Below are positions 51,525 through 63,198 of a DNA stretch of 64,000 bases, one piece after another; the first letter of the stretch is position 1, and every line of letters begins with the position of its first letter. The stretch is taken from positions 2,418,001-2,482,000 of the forward strand of contig CP136490.1 in NCBI GenBank assembly GCA_032768795.1, written 5' to 3'. The translations under genes were made by a program, and so were the position numbers. The notes beneath the pieces were generated by a model, which was not told the origin of the DNA, did no database searches, and saw only the letters and a list, made by a program, of their open reading frames with translations. This stretch comes from Tremella fuciformis (Eukaryota > Basidiomycota > Tremellomycetes > Tremellales > Tremellaceae).

Positions 51525-52778
51525 ATGAAGCTCCTGAAATCATTGACGAAATCGAAATCGAAATCTAACACACTGCATGGGTGGCCAAAAGAGGATCTCC
51601 CGGACTCTTCCTACTCCTACATGTACAACCCAACTACTAATGAGGCCGCCCACAATTTATACCTTCAGGCAGCTCAGAAGTTCGAAGCCGAGCTTTTCGA
51701 ACGTCTCAAACAAGAGGAGGAACTAAAATCCAGTACCTACCAAGAACTTGAGAATGCCCTTACTGTCTCGCGTGATTGGGAAGATGGCGCGCTGTGGAAA
51801 CAGGGGCAACGGGATCCTGGCTGGGCACAGCTCTATCTCCTACTACGCCGCAGCATGGAGGTCACCCCCGAGCTCGTCCCGGAGATGCGTCGTACCTGTG
51901 CAATGATCCTGGAGCATGCCAAGGGGGTGGATCTGTTCGGCACGTCCGAACCGACGCATCCCTTGCTTGACCCAGCCAATTCGTACGGTCACTACTTCAC
52001 CGACGATCCCAAGCCACCAAAGGGAAGAGCGAGACTATTCACCATCAATGACTATTGGGAGGTGTGCGAGTGGGTCGAGGGTGGTGAAGAAGCTGTAGGA
52101 GAGCTGCCTGGAGACGGCAAAAGCAGCAGCGGAAAGTACGGATGGCAATGGCTAAAGAAAGGGAGATCTGGATGGCTCCCAACGAGCCTGGGTTCTCCTC
52201 GAGGCCCTTCTTACAATTCTTTACAGAGATTTCTGTCTGGATTCTCAGCGGCCACTCCTGTCACAAATACGGCTCCTACTCGTTCGAGGACCTCTCGGAC
52301 AGCGTCTACCTCAAACCCCCAAATCTCATGGGTGAAAGCGAAGGGGAAGGCGGTGAGAGAGGGGAAGGGCAAGGGTAGGGTGTCAACTTTGGCAGGAGAT
52401 CTTAACATCACACCGACACCCGTTGATGATCCTGATTTGCAGGACAATCCATGGCAGCCTTCAAGTGACCAGTCCGTGCCTTTTATAAGCCACGAGACGC
52501 CAGTCGCGTCGGGAGCCTTGGGGGCGACTGATTTAGATTGGGCGGCCAATATGTATCAAGGGGGAAGCTCCTCGGTGGAGGCCGCCACTGGCGCAGACAT
52601 GGATCCGTGGGGGAACTCTTCTGGCGGTCTCGACGCGGCTATATCCTCTTGGAATGCGCACTATCAGCACCTCGGACAGAATGATGCTCCTGATGAGGAG
52701 TTGGCGGGCGACTTTGAGCGGCTTACAGTCGAAGATCCGGAAGGCCAGTCTGCCCATGCCCGGGGTAGCACCAGCTGA
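51525..52778 (+). CDS. Hypothetical protein, 417 residues
   Basis: A single long frame with an ATG at 51525. The first 150 residues are structured-looking and partly helical (NEAAHNLYLQAAQKFEAELF, SRDWEDGALWKQGQRDPGWA, MRRTCAMILEHAKGVDLFGT). A WEVCEWVEGGEE stretch follows near 190. The rest is Ser/Thr/Pro-rich and probably disordered, with a Lys-rich patch (WVKAKGKAVREGKGKGR) near 275. No domain recognised. A basic MKLLKSLTKSKSKS start could be a targeting or membrane-association region, but this is speculative. Uninterrupted length and codon pattern support a real gene. Confidence 0.65.
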   Translation: MKLLKSLTKSKSKSNTLHGWPKEDLPDSSYSYMYNPTTNEAAHNLYLQAAQKFEAELFERLKQEEELKSSTYQELENALTVSRDWEDGALWKQGQRDPGWAQLYLLLRRSMEVTPELVPEMRRTCAMILEHAKGVDLFGTSEPTHPLLDPANSYGHYFTDDPKPPKGRARLFTINDYWEVCEWVEGGEEAVGELPGDGKSSSGKYGWQWLKKGRSGWLPTSLGSPRGPSYNSLQRFLSGFSAATPVTNTAPTRSRTSRTASTSNPQISWVKAKGKAVREGKGKGRVSTLAGDLNITPTPVDDPDLQDNPWQPSSDQSVPFISHETPVASGALGATDLDWAANMYQGGSSSVEAATGADMDPWGNSSGGLDAAISSWNAHYQHLGQNDAPDEELAGDFERLTVEDPEGQSAHARGSTS

Positions 52779-52979
52779 GCACCTCTAAATAGCCTGTATA
52801 TGAATCCTGTGTCATACTGTACCAACACCCCGACCCTTTGTCGAGGTTGAGGTGCCACTTTGCCACCCGCCACTCGGTGCCACGTGGCCTCCGCTTTGAC
52901 GTTGAATTGGTGGTCCACGTCCTTGCTTTGTGGCCTCCCTATTGCATTCTTACAAGTATAACATGTGCTCGCTCTCGAG

Positions 52980-55900
52980 ATGACCCGGCAGCATCGCAGA
53001 GCAGCGCGCTCTGCCGTGTTCTTCCTGCTTCTCGCCCCACTGCTGCTGGCTCAGCTTTCAGATGACCTCCCAGCAGCGGACGGCTCGGACGACCCGTCAC
53101 TCGGCCAACATGATAGCATAGATCCTCCTACAGACTTAGTGGACAGTAGGTGTAGTCTCTGGCGAGATGAAGCGGAAGCTCAGGCCAAGTCTGTGCTCCC
53201 TTATGGCAGGCCGAAGATCTGTTGTCCACACTGAGACCGTCTGTCCACGCACACCTCGACAAGAAGCTCGGTGGGGCTATCACTCCGAATCGAGGATGGG
53301 GAGATGGGCTTGGTTGGGGTCATGAGGTGGGTCCAACTCACAGCGTGTAGAAGAGTCAATCTGAAAGTCAGGGCCCGTTATCCACGGCGTTCCGCCTCCT
53401 TCCTCGCTTTCTCAACTTCCTCTCGCCCGCCACCCTCCTCTCGAAGATCCCGTTTCTCCCTGATCCCACAAAGAATCGACGAGGGAGCGCCATCTCCCGA
53501 ACGCGAAAAGATCGAGTGGGACGAATAGAGCAACTCCTCGACGAAGCGGAACAGAACGGGTGCTCTGCAGTCCACAAGACTAGAGGCAACATCGCCATGG
53601 TCCGCTACTTTGATGGTCCCGACTCCGTAGCTCACCCTATAGTTCCCGCCGAAAGGATTCAGTCAGGACTTGGCAGCAGCCTATAGCTCATACAAGGTGA
53701 TCTTAGATTCCAAATACTCCGTGGTAGCTAATCTCAGCGCATGCAGGAAATCCAGGCAGACCCAGAGAGCCAATTCATGGTCGGCTTCTTCCACGCAACA
53801 GGACTGGGAGGCGTGCAGCAGGATCAGGGCAAGGTTCGGCGTCTTCTTAGCTTGTTTTAGTTGTCCGCAAGACTGACGTGTAGGCTCTCTTGTACTACAC
53901 CTTTGCAGCCATCCAAGGGTATCGCCCGGCGGCAATGGCTATGGGCTATCGCCACTGGGCGGGCATCAGCGTTCAAGAGGTTTGTGGTGACCAGCGTCAT
54001 GCTAGCAAGCTAAGGTCAGGACTGCATGACCGGACTACAGTGGTACGAGACCGCTTCGGCATCATGTAGGCCAAATGCCGCGCACGTTGAGCTGAGCTGA
54101 GCTGATCCGAAGCCTACAGCAATTTCTTGTCTGGAGCGCCGGGAGGACGGACCCTGCCCCTTGCGCCTGCACGTCTTTCTGACAAGTTCGGGGGCATCTA
54201 CGGACCTCATGCATCTTGGGCATCGACAGGTGCCAATTCGCAACGTCCGTCGATCAGAGCCTCTTCGGCTGTCGCGCGGGGGGAAACAGAAAAGGAGATC
54301 TTGGAGTATTACCAATATCATTCGGACCGGGACGCACATGTTTACACCGTCCGACTGGGACGATTATTTTACCTCGGCTCGGTGTATCCGAATCCTGGCG
54401 GTATCTCGAGTGGCGCTGAGAGTGTTGGAGAGATTCCGCAAAGCTACTCGAAGGCTCGAGAATACTTCACAAAGGTCGCCCGTGTCATGTGGCCGGTCGA
54501 CTGGGACACGCAAGGGAGTGTGGCACCCAAGAGGCGCATGAGTAAGGAGATGGAGGACACTGTGCGGGAACCGGCAATGGTCGCCGCTGCGTTCCTAGGG
54601 AGAATGGCTCTGCGCGGCGAGGGGCAGAGGCAGGACCTACGACGTGCTAGAATGTGGTACGAGCGGGCAGCAGAGCTGGGCGACCGAGAGGCACATAACG
54701 GCCTTGGCATCATGTACCGAGACGGCTTGGACGTACCGAACGACCTTCAGAAGGCATACGGATACTTTCAGGCCGCGGCGGGGCAGGATCTGGCCGAGGC
54801 TCAGGTAGCCCTGGGCAAGATTCACCTGGAGAGGGGTGAGCTGCAGCAGGCGCATCAGTTCTTCGAGGTTGCCCTTCGGCACGGCTCGCCATTCGAAGCG
54901 TTCCACCTCGCCTCAACCATTCACGCGCATACGGCTAGACTACCGCCTGTGCAAGGCGGACGACCAGGAATGTGCGGTGTTGCGTTGGCATTCGCCAAGG
55001 TTGCCTCGGAGAAGGGAAGCTGGAAGGAGGATTTCCTGAGCGATGCCGACCGGGCGTGGGCAAGAGGGGAAGAGGACAAGGCCATGGTCGGGTGGATGAT
55101 CGCTGCTGAGATGGGGTACGAGAGTGGGCAGAACAATGTCGCGTTCCTGCTGGATAAAGGGTGGACCAGTCCCGGGTGGGAGCATGTCAACGGCAAAGAT
55201 CGGGCGCTCGGCCTGTGGATCAGGAGTGCAGGGCAGGACAACGTGGATGCAATGGTCAAAGTAGGAGACTACTTCTGTGAGTCTTATTAGCGATGGTTGG
55301 GTTAGTCTGATGGGTGTAGATCATAATGCCTCCCGACCACTGCTTGATGTCGGTAGTGCAGCTGAAGTCGAGGACTTTGAGCGCGCCGCATCGTACTACC
55401 AGACGGCGGCCGAGTTTCACACGTCGTCTATGGCATATTGGAACCTCGGCTACATGTACGAGAATGGCGAGGGTGTCCCGCGAGATTGGCACCTTGCCAA
55501 GAGACATTACGACCTCGCACTCGAGGTCAGCGGGGAGGCGTACTTGCCTGTCATGCTGAGTCTGGCCAAGCTGTACGTGAGGAGCTGGTGGACGGATATT
55601 CGGACGGGAGGAGCGACTCCGGGACTGTCACTCTTCGACAAAGACCCCGATCAGCCCAGCACATGGGACGCATTCAAATCGTTCTTCTCGTCACCGCCTC
55701 TCGAGCCCGACATTGATCCCCTCGACGCGGACATGGACATGGACGCGTATGATACCAGCGGCAGCGGGTGGGAAGGCTCGGGTCACCGGCCGTATCAAGA
55801 TGAGCGACGCCGTGTGGATCACCCGCCAGTCCAAGGTGCCCAAGGGGAAGAATGGAGACGGGATGCCTGGGAGACGGAAGGCGAGGACGACGTATTGGAG

Positions 55901-56017
55901 AGCATGATCATATTTGGTCTTGTCTGTGGTGTCTTGGGGCTTGTATGGCTTCGTGGGCAATGGGCGCGGTGGGAGGAGGAGCGCCGAGCTAGAGAGGAGG
56001 CGCAACGGCGGCAATGA
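52980..56017 (+). CDS. HRD3: SEL1-repeat ER membrane protein, Hrd3/SEL1L
   Basis: A multi-exon gene. The ATG at 52980 starts a signal peptide (RSAVFFLLLAPLLLAQL). SEL1 repeats follow: FMVGFFHATGLGGVQQDQGK, ALLYYTFAAIQGYRP, MAMGYRHWAGI, then AHNGLGIMYRDGLDVPND, AEAQVALGKIHLERG, NNVAFLLDKGW, and AYWNLGYMYENGEGVPRD in the last exon. A single membrane helix (MIIFGLVCGVLGLVWLRG) lies near the C-terminus. This architecture is Hrd3/SEL1L, the lumenal partner of the Hrd1 ubiquitin ligase in ER-associated degradation. Introns include 53869-53884-region and 55277-55319. The join near 54055-54119 could not be resolved with a plain GT-AG pair, so that stretch of the model is uncertain. Confidence 0.8.
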
Positions 56018-56178
56018 CACGCAGAGATGATCCACCATGCATGATCAGATGTACGGTAAAGATGGACGTGGGGATGGTGTAAGGGTGGCTGGCGAAAGTC
56101 AGTCGCGTCGACGTCGATGCTGGAAATAGAGTTGACCTTCTGTTGCGATCTTGTTTCCGCTTCTCTTCCTTAAGCATC

Positions 56179-57696
56179 ATGGCATCTACTTCTACCTCTC
56201 TCTTGCCCGCGCCAGCGATCACGGGGAGCATGACGACCAACCCTGCGTCGTCGTCGACTGCGTGTAAGAGCCGACCGCCCATTCCCGCGTTTCAGCATCA
56301 ACAACAACCACCCGCCTCATCATCCTTCAAAGGCCCGAGCGCATCTTTCCCATCTTCCTCTGCTTCCTCCTCTACCTCTTCGATCATCTCAGCAAAGCCA
56401 CATACAGCACTGAGAGCATCGAGAATCACCTACGCCCCGCCGTCCGACCGGATGTCGTCTGCTGCGCATACGCCAGACCCGTCGGCCAAGCTCAAACGCC
56501 TCTCGTTGGTTTCTCGCCCCGTCTCCCTCGACCTAGATCGGGATCCGGCCAAGGGCGCCACGAGAAGCGATATCCACTCGGGAAGGGAAGGTGGGATTGG
56601 AGAGGAGGAGCAGGAAAATGTACCGCCTTTGTCGGCCCTCTCGCCAATCGCGACACCCTCTACGCCAAGAACGGCGAGGAGAGGGGCGGGACTGCGCAGC
56701 AGTATCAGTTATTCTCCAGCCCCGCGGCACTTGACATTCGTTATCGAGGGGGCGGATGGGAAGGTGGACAAGCATGAGAAGGCAGAGAGGGGCGAGAGGC
56801 CGACACGGTCGTTGACTCTGACGGACAAGTAAGTCGCCTCTTTGCGGGAGACAAGGCTCGCCGCGCCGCGCTGACCACCGCCAGACACGCCGACCTCCTG
56901 CGCCTCATCGCGCAGAAAGAACGCAAAGTGCACGAAGTGAAACAAGAGCTCGAAGCGCACGAGCGGGCGCTCGCGCAGCTCAAGGCCAAGTGGGCCGCGG
57001 TGGTCTCTTGTTCCGCGCCGACGCCGGCCGCTGCGCCGTACATCTCCAACAGTCTCGCTTTCCCCACTTCCGCACCTACACTCACGTCAGCCTCGTCGTC
57101 CAGCTCGTCTTTATCGTCTGCTGCGCCCCCTCTCGCCTCTGCAGCCCCATCAACACCGTCTGCGCCTGCGGCGCCTGACGCCTCGGCAGAGAGCTACATG
57201 GCCCTGCTCCAGGCGCAGACAGAGGGCCTCATCAGCCCCGCCACGCTCCAAGGTGGAAAACGATTCTGGGGGCAGCTCGTCAAGACCGTCTCGGCAGCAG
57301 CGGCGGGCACAGTGCCCGACGACCCGCCCCTCGATCTGTGCGCCTGTTCTCTCCAAGAGTGAGAGGGGGAGGGCTGATGATAGGTCTGGACTGAAGAGCA
57401 TGTTACCTGCGTGGGCGTCGCAACCGCCGCCACCTCCGGAGAGGTCGGTGCCCCTTCCGCCTAGTAATCGGCGGCGATTGCCTTCGGACCGGTCGCATTC
57501 GAGCAAAGATTCGCCGAGTCTGCAAGAAGCTTTGGTCACTGTCGACAGGGGAGATGAGGCTGCGGACAGCAATGCCGAGGAGGCAGAAGTGGACCTGCTC
57601 GGAGACGACGTTTTGGACCTGGTTCCATCCGCGACTTCATTGACAAAGAGCGCAGCAGTACAGCCAGAGAAGGACGATGAGGGGTGGGGATGGTGA
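56179..57696 (+). CDS. Low-complexity protein with coiled coil (possibly DUF4048-like)
   Basis: Exons 56179-56828, 56885-57337 and 57384-57696 give 1416 nt, 471 residues. It is rich in Ser, Pro, Ala and Thr, with KLKRLSLVSRPVSLDLDRD near residue 100, a short basic-acidic coiled coil (KHADLLRLIAQKERKVHEVK) right after the first intron, SYMALLQAQTEGLISP near 345, and a C-terminus ending DDEGWGW. The RLSLV start and the coiled-coil plus LI-P pattern recall fungal DUF4048 proteins, but I cannot be sure. It has no membrane segment. The second intron uses a GTGCGC donor. Confidence 0.6.
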
Positions 57697-57814
57697 GGGC
57701 GTGTGGATGACGGACAAGTTGTATCTGTACGACCCATGACGAAACTACGATCAACGAGACTGCAATCCATGCATCTAGCACGTTTACAACTATCAAAGAC
57801 AGCCACCCGACACC

Positions 57815-59855
57815 TCAGTACACCGGCAGCTGCACGTCCTGATCTTCCGTATGTTTCGGCCCTCTGCGGGCTTTCAACCGGAACCCATGTCGGGGCAAGA
57901 TGCCAACGATGTTGATGGCCAGCACAAATAGCAAGATAGCCATCGGAATGGAGAGAAGCGTGATGGAGGTGTACGTCTCTGCACCAAGGGGGAACAAGAT
58001 CAGAGCGATCGAAGCGAGCACGCCGATGAGTTGGCGCACAGGCTGCGTGTCAGCTCAGTGTACAGAGAGCTGATCTGCAGTGGGACTGACCCGTGGAATG
58101 CGCCCGGACCAAGTAGGCAGGAGAGAATGGTGGGTCGCGTCGATGGCGGTCATGAACAGCAATGCGAAGCCGACGCCGCATCCCCAGTACCACGCCACTC
58201 CCGTATCCACCTCGTTGGAGAGGACCATGCGCCCGCTTGCTGCGGAAGCGAGCACGAGCGATGCGCACAGTGGCCAGTGAAAGCTAGAATTCAGCACTGT
58301 TCATCGTCTACTCGGAGCTGACGGCTTACAAGGAGAAAAGTATGCCGGTGACCCATGATCTCCTCAGTGGGTGTTCGTATTCGTTGTTCGGCTCGTCGGG
58401 CAGCAGATACCTGCCATCGTTAGTACGTGATCCGAAGGGGACCAAAACCCCACATGTAGTACAGGGCCCAGGCGGAAATCAGGCCCAGAACAGCGCGACC
58501 GTACTTGAGCGAAGCGCCAATTTCGCCTGCTCCAGCCGTATACAAGAGGTTCATCCTGTTGTCAGTTTTCGATGTCGAAATTCCCAGAACCCGATCGACA
58601 TACACGAGCTCGCCGAGCTGATGGTCAGCTATGATAATCTGAGTAGGACATGAGCAAAGCCGACGTACAACAATGATCACAAACGCCGAACTACGCTCCA
58701 CGACATGTTCGATGTTCATTGCTGGCAGCCGCAACCCCTCTGGCATGTTCGGCATGCGGTGCCATACCACCTGCGCGGGTCGTTCGCCTTTATCTGATGC
58801 GTTCGGATTCTGGTCCCACGCTCGGAGATTGCGCTGGTGGATCACCCGACCCCAGACGTTGAAGAAGATCAGATCGAGGCGGCAGAGATCGACCACGATG
58901 CCAAGGCTGGCTAGGATGACCTGGGTCTTGCGCGATGTTACCCATATGAGGGGCTGCTCTTAGCGATTTGCCTCACAGAGAGTATCATCACACACAAGGT
59001 AGAAGAACATGGGAACTAGGACTGCTATGCCGGATATGGTCTGTGAGATGCGGAACCGCGGCAGTCTCCAAGCATAAATGAACAGCACGAGCACTACGCC
59101 GTCAGTCAGATGACCGTGGCTGAAGATCGCCGCCGTCTTGCTCACCCCTTGTAAGCTTGATGATGAGCCAGAATGCAGCTGCGGCTTTGACGGCCGTATG
59201 GTCTAACCCGGTCTCTTCCTCAGTCGGGTGCAGCTCTATGGCCGAAGCGTTGGCGGAATAGCCCATGATGCACGCCATGCCCGCTAGCACCCATACTCGA
59301 TGCACGACCTACTGTCAGCCTCTCCACACAATCTCGAGCTGGAAGAGTCACATCATCTGTGCCCGAAATGTTGGAGAATTTCCTCGCTTCTTCCCAAATA
59401 GACCAGCTCGGCCAAAAAGTCAACACGAATCGCGCCACGGCATCCCCGCTCGGCTCTTCCACAGCGGCATCTGCCAGCTGATGGATGACAGCGACGAACG
59501 TCAAGTCGAAGAACAGCTCGATACGCGGTACCTCCCGCGGCGACGGCTCGCGGTATATCTTGCCCTGCCTCTCAGCCGAGACCTACCACGGCGAAAGGTG
59601 ACTAACCGCATCGATCCACTGCCTGATCACTGGCGGACGAATGAGTTCCCGAAAGTGTTCGGCCTTCTCTGGCTCCCAGCTCGCTTCGTGATAAACGATA
59701 TGGGAGGCATTGCCGTACTTCGCTGCGCGAGCTTCCACCTTGGGCGACTGGGGTGTTGTCGGGGACAGGGTACCGGTCGGACTGCCCAGCGGGGACCGAG
59801 AGCTCTGGCCGCTCTCCAGCTGAGGAACTGGATCTATTCCTTCGTGCTCCGTCAT
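57815..59855 (-). CDS. LtrA-family multi-pass membrane protein
   Basis: A multi-exon gene from the ATG at 59855 (MTEHEGIDPVPQ) to the stop at 57815. After a hydrophilic N-terminus comes IELFFDLTFVAVIHQLADA (joined over the first intron), then FVLTFWPSWSIWEEARKFSN. Further hydrophobic segments follow, including HVVERSSAFVIIVLGELVY and a last pair in AILLFVLAINIVGILP. The FFDL-x-FV and ER-x-x-x-F-x-I-I-x-LGE motifs identify the low temperature requirement A (LtrA) family, first described in bacteria and widespread in fungi. Its transport or other activity is not known. Eight or more membrane segments are visible. Most inner exon borders were not computed. Confidence 0.75.
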
Positions 59856-60091
59856 TTTGTATCTGTCCAGTATCACTGCGAGCTATTCAGATACAGCAAT
59901 AACAGACACGATGCGGGAAGTAGTGCCAAGACAATCTTCATCTCTTCTCATCGCTCCGGGTTTGTCGCCGTCGCCGCTTGCTCAGGAACACACCCACGTG
60001 GCATGGGCTTACGTAACTTGCAGCTATCAACAGCCAAAGATCAGAAGTTAAGCGCGTCACCGCTGCATTGTTGTTGAACATTGCTACCAGT

Positions 60092-61773
60092 ATGAGTCTC
60101 CCAGATTTCCTACAGACGGACCCGCCGCCAGTCACACCGCCAGCATCGGACAGACTCAGAGCCCTGTACGCCTCGACCTCGACTCAGCGAACGACCAACC
60201 CCACCGGCTATCAGGTCAACTCGACCTGGTGGCAAGGGGTCATCGAGGAGACGTTGCGGTCGGGATGGCTCAACGATGGAGGCGACAGGCTGGTGCTGAA
60301 AGTCGAGGAAGCTCTCTTGGGGAGGTTCGACTGGTCGGGGAGTCGGCCCAAAGGCCTGGGCGGGGTCGTCGTGGGTTTACCGTCAATTTCTGCTCGCCAC
60401 TGGCTGACCAGACCAGGAGGGTCTGGCGAATGTCTCCCCACCGCTCTTACACCCTATGGCACACTTTCTCTCATCCGAAACGCCTCTACATCAGAGCCCG
60501 TCTCTCGCGAGCAGGTTCATTGGTCGGCCTTTATGGTGGGCATTGGGCCAGCTGAATCCCTTTCACTCCAACGAACCGGAGAGTGAGGCTGTTTTGTGGA
60601 AACGGTACAAGGGGGAATACGTGCACATGCCATTGCTCGAGGTGAGTCAACCACGACTGTCCAAGTAGCATGACTGACCGAAACCCAGCAATCTGCGGCT
60701 GCATATAGCGCGTATATTCGGAAACACCCCCCTCTGACATACACCGACTCGCTCTACGATGTGTCCTCCTTCGCCGCCACATTTGCCTCTATAGCCTTCC
60801 CCACGTCCAGCAAGAAGCTGCCTCATCGGCCTGATGGGCATAAGCTCAGTAAACGAGATATAGATATCCTTATTCGTTGGCTGTCGAGGGATTGTGGCAT
60901 GGTAGCTTCGGACGGCGAGGTTGTCAAGATCTTGGAAGAGGGGACTGCTGCTGTCGAGATCACGGAAGCGGATAGAGGCACCATTGCAGTTCTCAGGACG
61001 CTCCGCAAGATCGACGAACAAATTGCGGCATTGGAGAAGGAGATCGAGGCGTAAGTGACCACCGGCTAAGCGGACATGGGCTTACCGTTAGGTGCCAAGA
61101 GAAAGCCAAATCACATCTTTCCAACAAGCAGAGACCCCTGGCGCTTGCTAAACTACGAAGCAAGAAGAACCTCGAAGAGGTGCTCGAGAAGCGCCTAGCC
61201 GCTGGCGAACAGCTCCGGACCGTCGTCCGCAGCATTGACCAGGCCAAGACCGACGTTCAGGTGAGCCCGTCTCGAAATCCGGTAGGTGGCCACAGCTGAC
61301 TCCAGATCCTTGCCGCTTACGAGACCTCCACGTCGACACTTCGCAGCATGCTTGCTGATCCGGCGCTGTCACTTGACAAGGTCGAGCAGACGACTGAGGC
61401 CCTCGCCGAGGCGCTGGCGGATCAAAAGGAGATTGACGATGCCATTGCGCTCGGAGGCCAAGTTGCGGTCAAGGCTGCCGGGGTGGAAGACATTGACGAG
61501 GCGGACCTGGAAACTGAACTTGCGGGGATGGTCAAGGAGCAACAGGAGGTCCAAGAAGCCGCTCGTGCGGCTCAAGACCAAAGGCAGGCGGAGCTCGAGG
61601 CGAAACAGACCACGACAGAGACGAAACAAGCTTCTTCAGCACCTGCGAAGGCCCCTTCAGTCTTCGCTGTCAAGAACTTGCCGACTGATGTTCAATCCGA
61701 CACAGAGATACAGCCAACAGCCGAAGACGTAGAGCTGCGGTCGACGGGGCCAGAACCACTGCTGGCGGAGTAG
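60092..61773 (+). CDS. CHM7: ESCRT-III-like protein Chm7/CHMP7
   Basis: Exons 60092-60370, 60417-60641, 60689-61050, 61092-61260 and 61306-61773 (1503 nt, 500 residues). The N-terminal half has winged-helix-like features (STWWQGVIEETLRSGWL, RFIGRPLWWALGQLNP) followed by SAAAYSAYIRKH and LSKRDIDILIRWLSRDCGM. The C-terminal half is a Snf7-type helical hairpin (LRTLRKIDEQIAALEKEIEA, SKKNLEEVLEKRLAAGEQLR, LSLDKVEQTTEALAEALADQ). This combination of ESCRT-II-like winged helices and an ESCRT-III Snf7 domain is that of Chm7/CHMP7, which recruits ESCRT-III to the nuclear envelope for sealing and pore quality control. The introns are 38-47 bp. Confidence 0.85.
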
Positions 61774-62253
61774 GGGATCAGGTCGCCCGTCTGGACTCGC
61801 CTATCGTAATCCACTTATACCGACGGACTAGATCGAGAGGCGGCTTGGAGGTGCCAAATACCGCTTCCCCTTAGACGACATCATCATACCTTCAGCGGAC
61901 GAGCTGAACGCGAGCGTCTCAAGCAGATCGGGAAGCCAAGGACAAAGGTCGCTGCTGGCTGCCTTCCGAGGTGGCGACCCCGTTTGCGTCTTGGTTCTGG
62001 GGCCTTCGTGCCCCAGCCTCCGACACGTCTGTGCGGTCGAGTCACCATTGAAGAGGAACCCTTGACACACTACAGCGATTCCTACCATCATGCAAGGATT
62101 CTCGTCAACCTTTGATCTTTGAGACGTCAGCCTGGACTTATTCAAGCCCAGCCCGCCTGGTGCCATGCGAAGGATGAGCATAAATAACCTCGCATCGCAG
62201 CCATCAACCTCGAGGCTGCGATTCTCTCGGCTCAGCTTGGGTATTGGCACAGC
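61774..62253. other. Intergenic, nothing recognised
   Basis: About 480 bp between Chm7 and the next gene on the same strand. It should hold the Chm7 terminator and the next promoter. No supported gene. Confidence 0.45.
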
Positions 62254-63198
62254 ATGTCCGACTTACCGTATTACCGTCGGAGCAATCAGCCAGGAGGTCC
62301 AAGCAACCCCAGTGGACAGAAAGATGCAGGGTCTTCTGCCGCCAGGACTCAAGACTACAACACGAGCTCCGCAACCCGGCAGCCAACCATTATTGGCGGG
62401 TACAGACCTCCGGGCCAAAACACCCATGAGGGTCAAGCCGAACGCGCCACTTCGTTCATTCCTAAGGATGCAGAGCCCTGGAGTCCAAGCATGATGACGT
62501 CGAATTGGACTCCTAGATCAAACCCCACGATCAGCCCAAAAGCAAGCCAAATGACGTTTCCAAGGAAGCGGCCACCGCCAAAGCACTTGGATATCTCCCG
62601 AACACAGGGCGGCTTTGAATCCGCCGAGGAGAACGTTACCACCACTGAGGAGACCGTCACGCCTCCGATCGATTCACAACAGCCCAGTCTTACGACGCCC
62701 TCTATACCTCCTCAAGAGACGCAACCGCTTGAAACAGAGCTCGATCCGCTGGCGGCGGTGTTGCCCGACTTGCCTGATCTGAGCTTTTTAACGAACGATT
62801 TGCCAAGGATACCCATCCATGATATACAGAAGAGGGCTACCTGGTATGTGCGCGTAAGTGACCTTGAAGCCGCCGTCAGACACGCATACATCTTCGGCGA
62901 GTCTCGCGGACGAGATGCAACGTTAAAGGCAATGTGGGATATGGGTCTTTCCACTGGCATGCACGGTTGGAATCAAGCAGAGGAAGATGTTGGTACGACA
63001 GACTCGTCGGCCACTGCGGTCTCGAATGCGGAGCAGATGCCCGTCCCTTCATACTCTGCTACCTCTTCAGAATCCCAGCCTCCTGCCCAGAGCCTACCTG
63101 ACCAGACCCATTGGGGTTACCAGCAAGGCTCCGCTTATACAGACCAGCAGTATACAGGTGTCCATGGTAATCAGGGGTCTGCCGGTCAATATCGGTAG
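62254..63198 (+). CDS. Hypothetical Gln/Ser/Pro-rich protein, 314 residues
   Basis: A single frame with an ATG at 62254 (MSDLPYYRRSNQ). The ends are low complexity (Gln, Ser, Pro, Thr). The middle has one ordered-looking segment, LPRIPIHDIQKRATWYVRVS followed by LEAAVRHAYIFGESRGRDAT and AMWDMGLSTGMHGW, about residues 185-245. No family recognised. Uninterrupted length and an ordered core suggest a real gene. No signal peptide or membrane segment. Confidence 0.55.
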   Translation: MSDLPYYRRSNQPGGPSNPSGQKDAGSSAARTQDYNTSSATRQPTIIGGYRPPGQNTHEGQAERATSFIPKDAEPWSPSMMTSNWTPRSNPTISPKASQMTFPRKRPPPKHLDISRTQGGFESAEENVTTTEETVTPPIDSQQPSLTTPSIPPQETQPLETELDPLAAVLPDLPDLSFLTNDLPRIPIHDIQKRATWYVRVSDLEAAVRHAYIFGESRGRDATLKAMWDMGLSTGMHGWNQAEEDVGTTDSSATAVSNAEQMPVPSYSATSSESQPPAQSLPDQTHWGYQQGSAYTDQQYTGVHGNQGSAGQYR

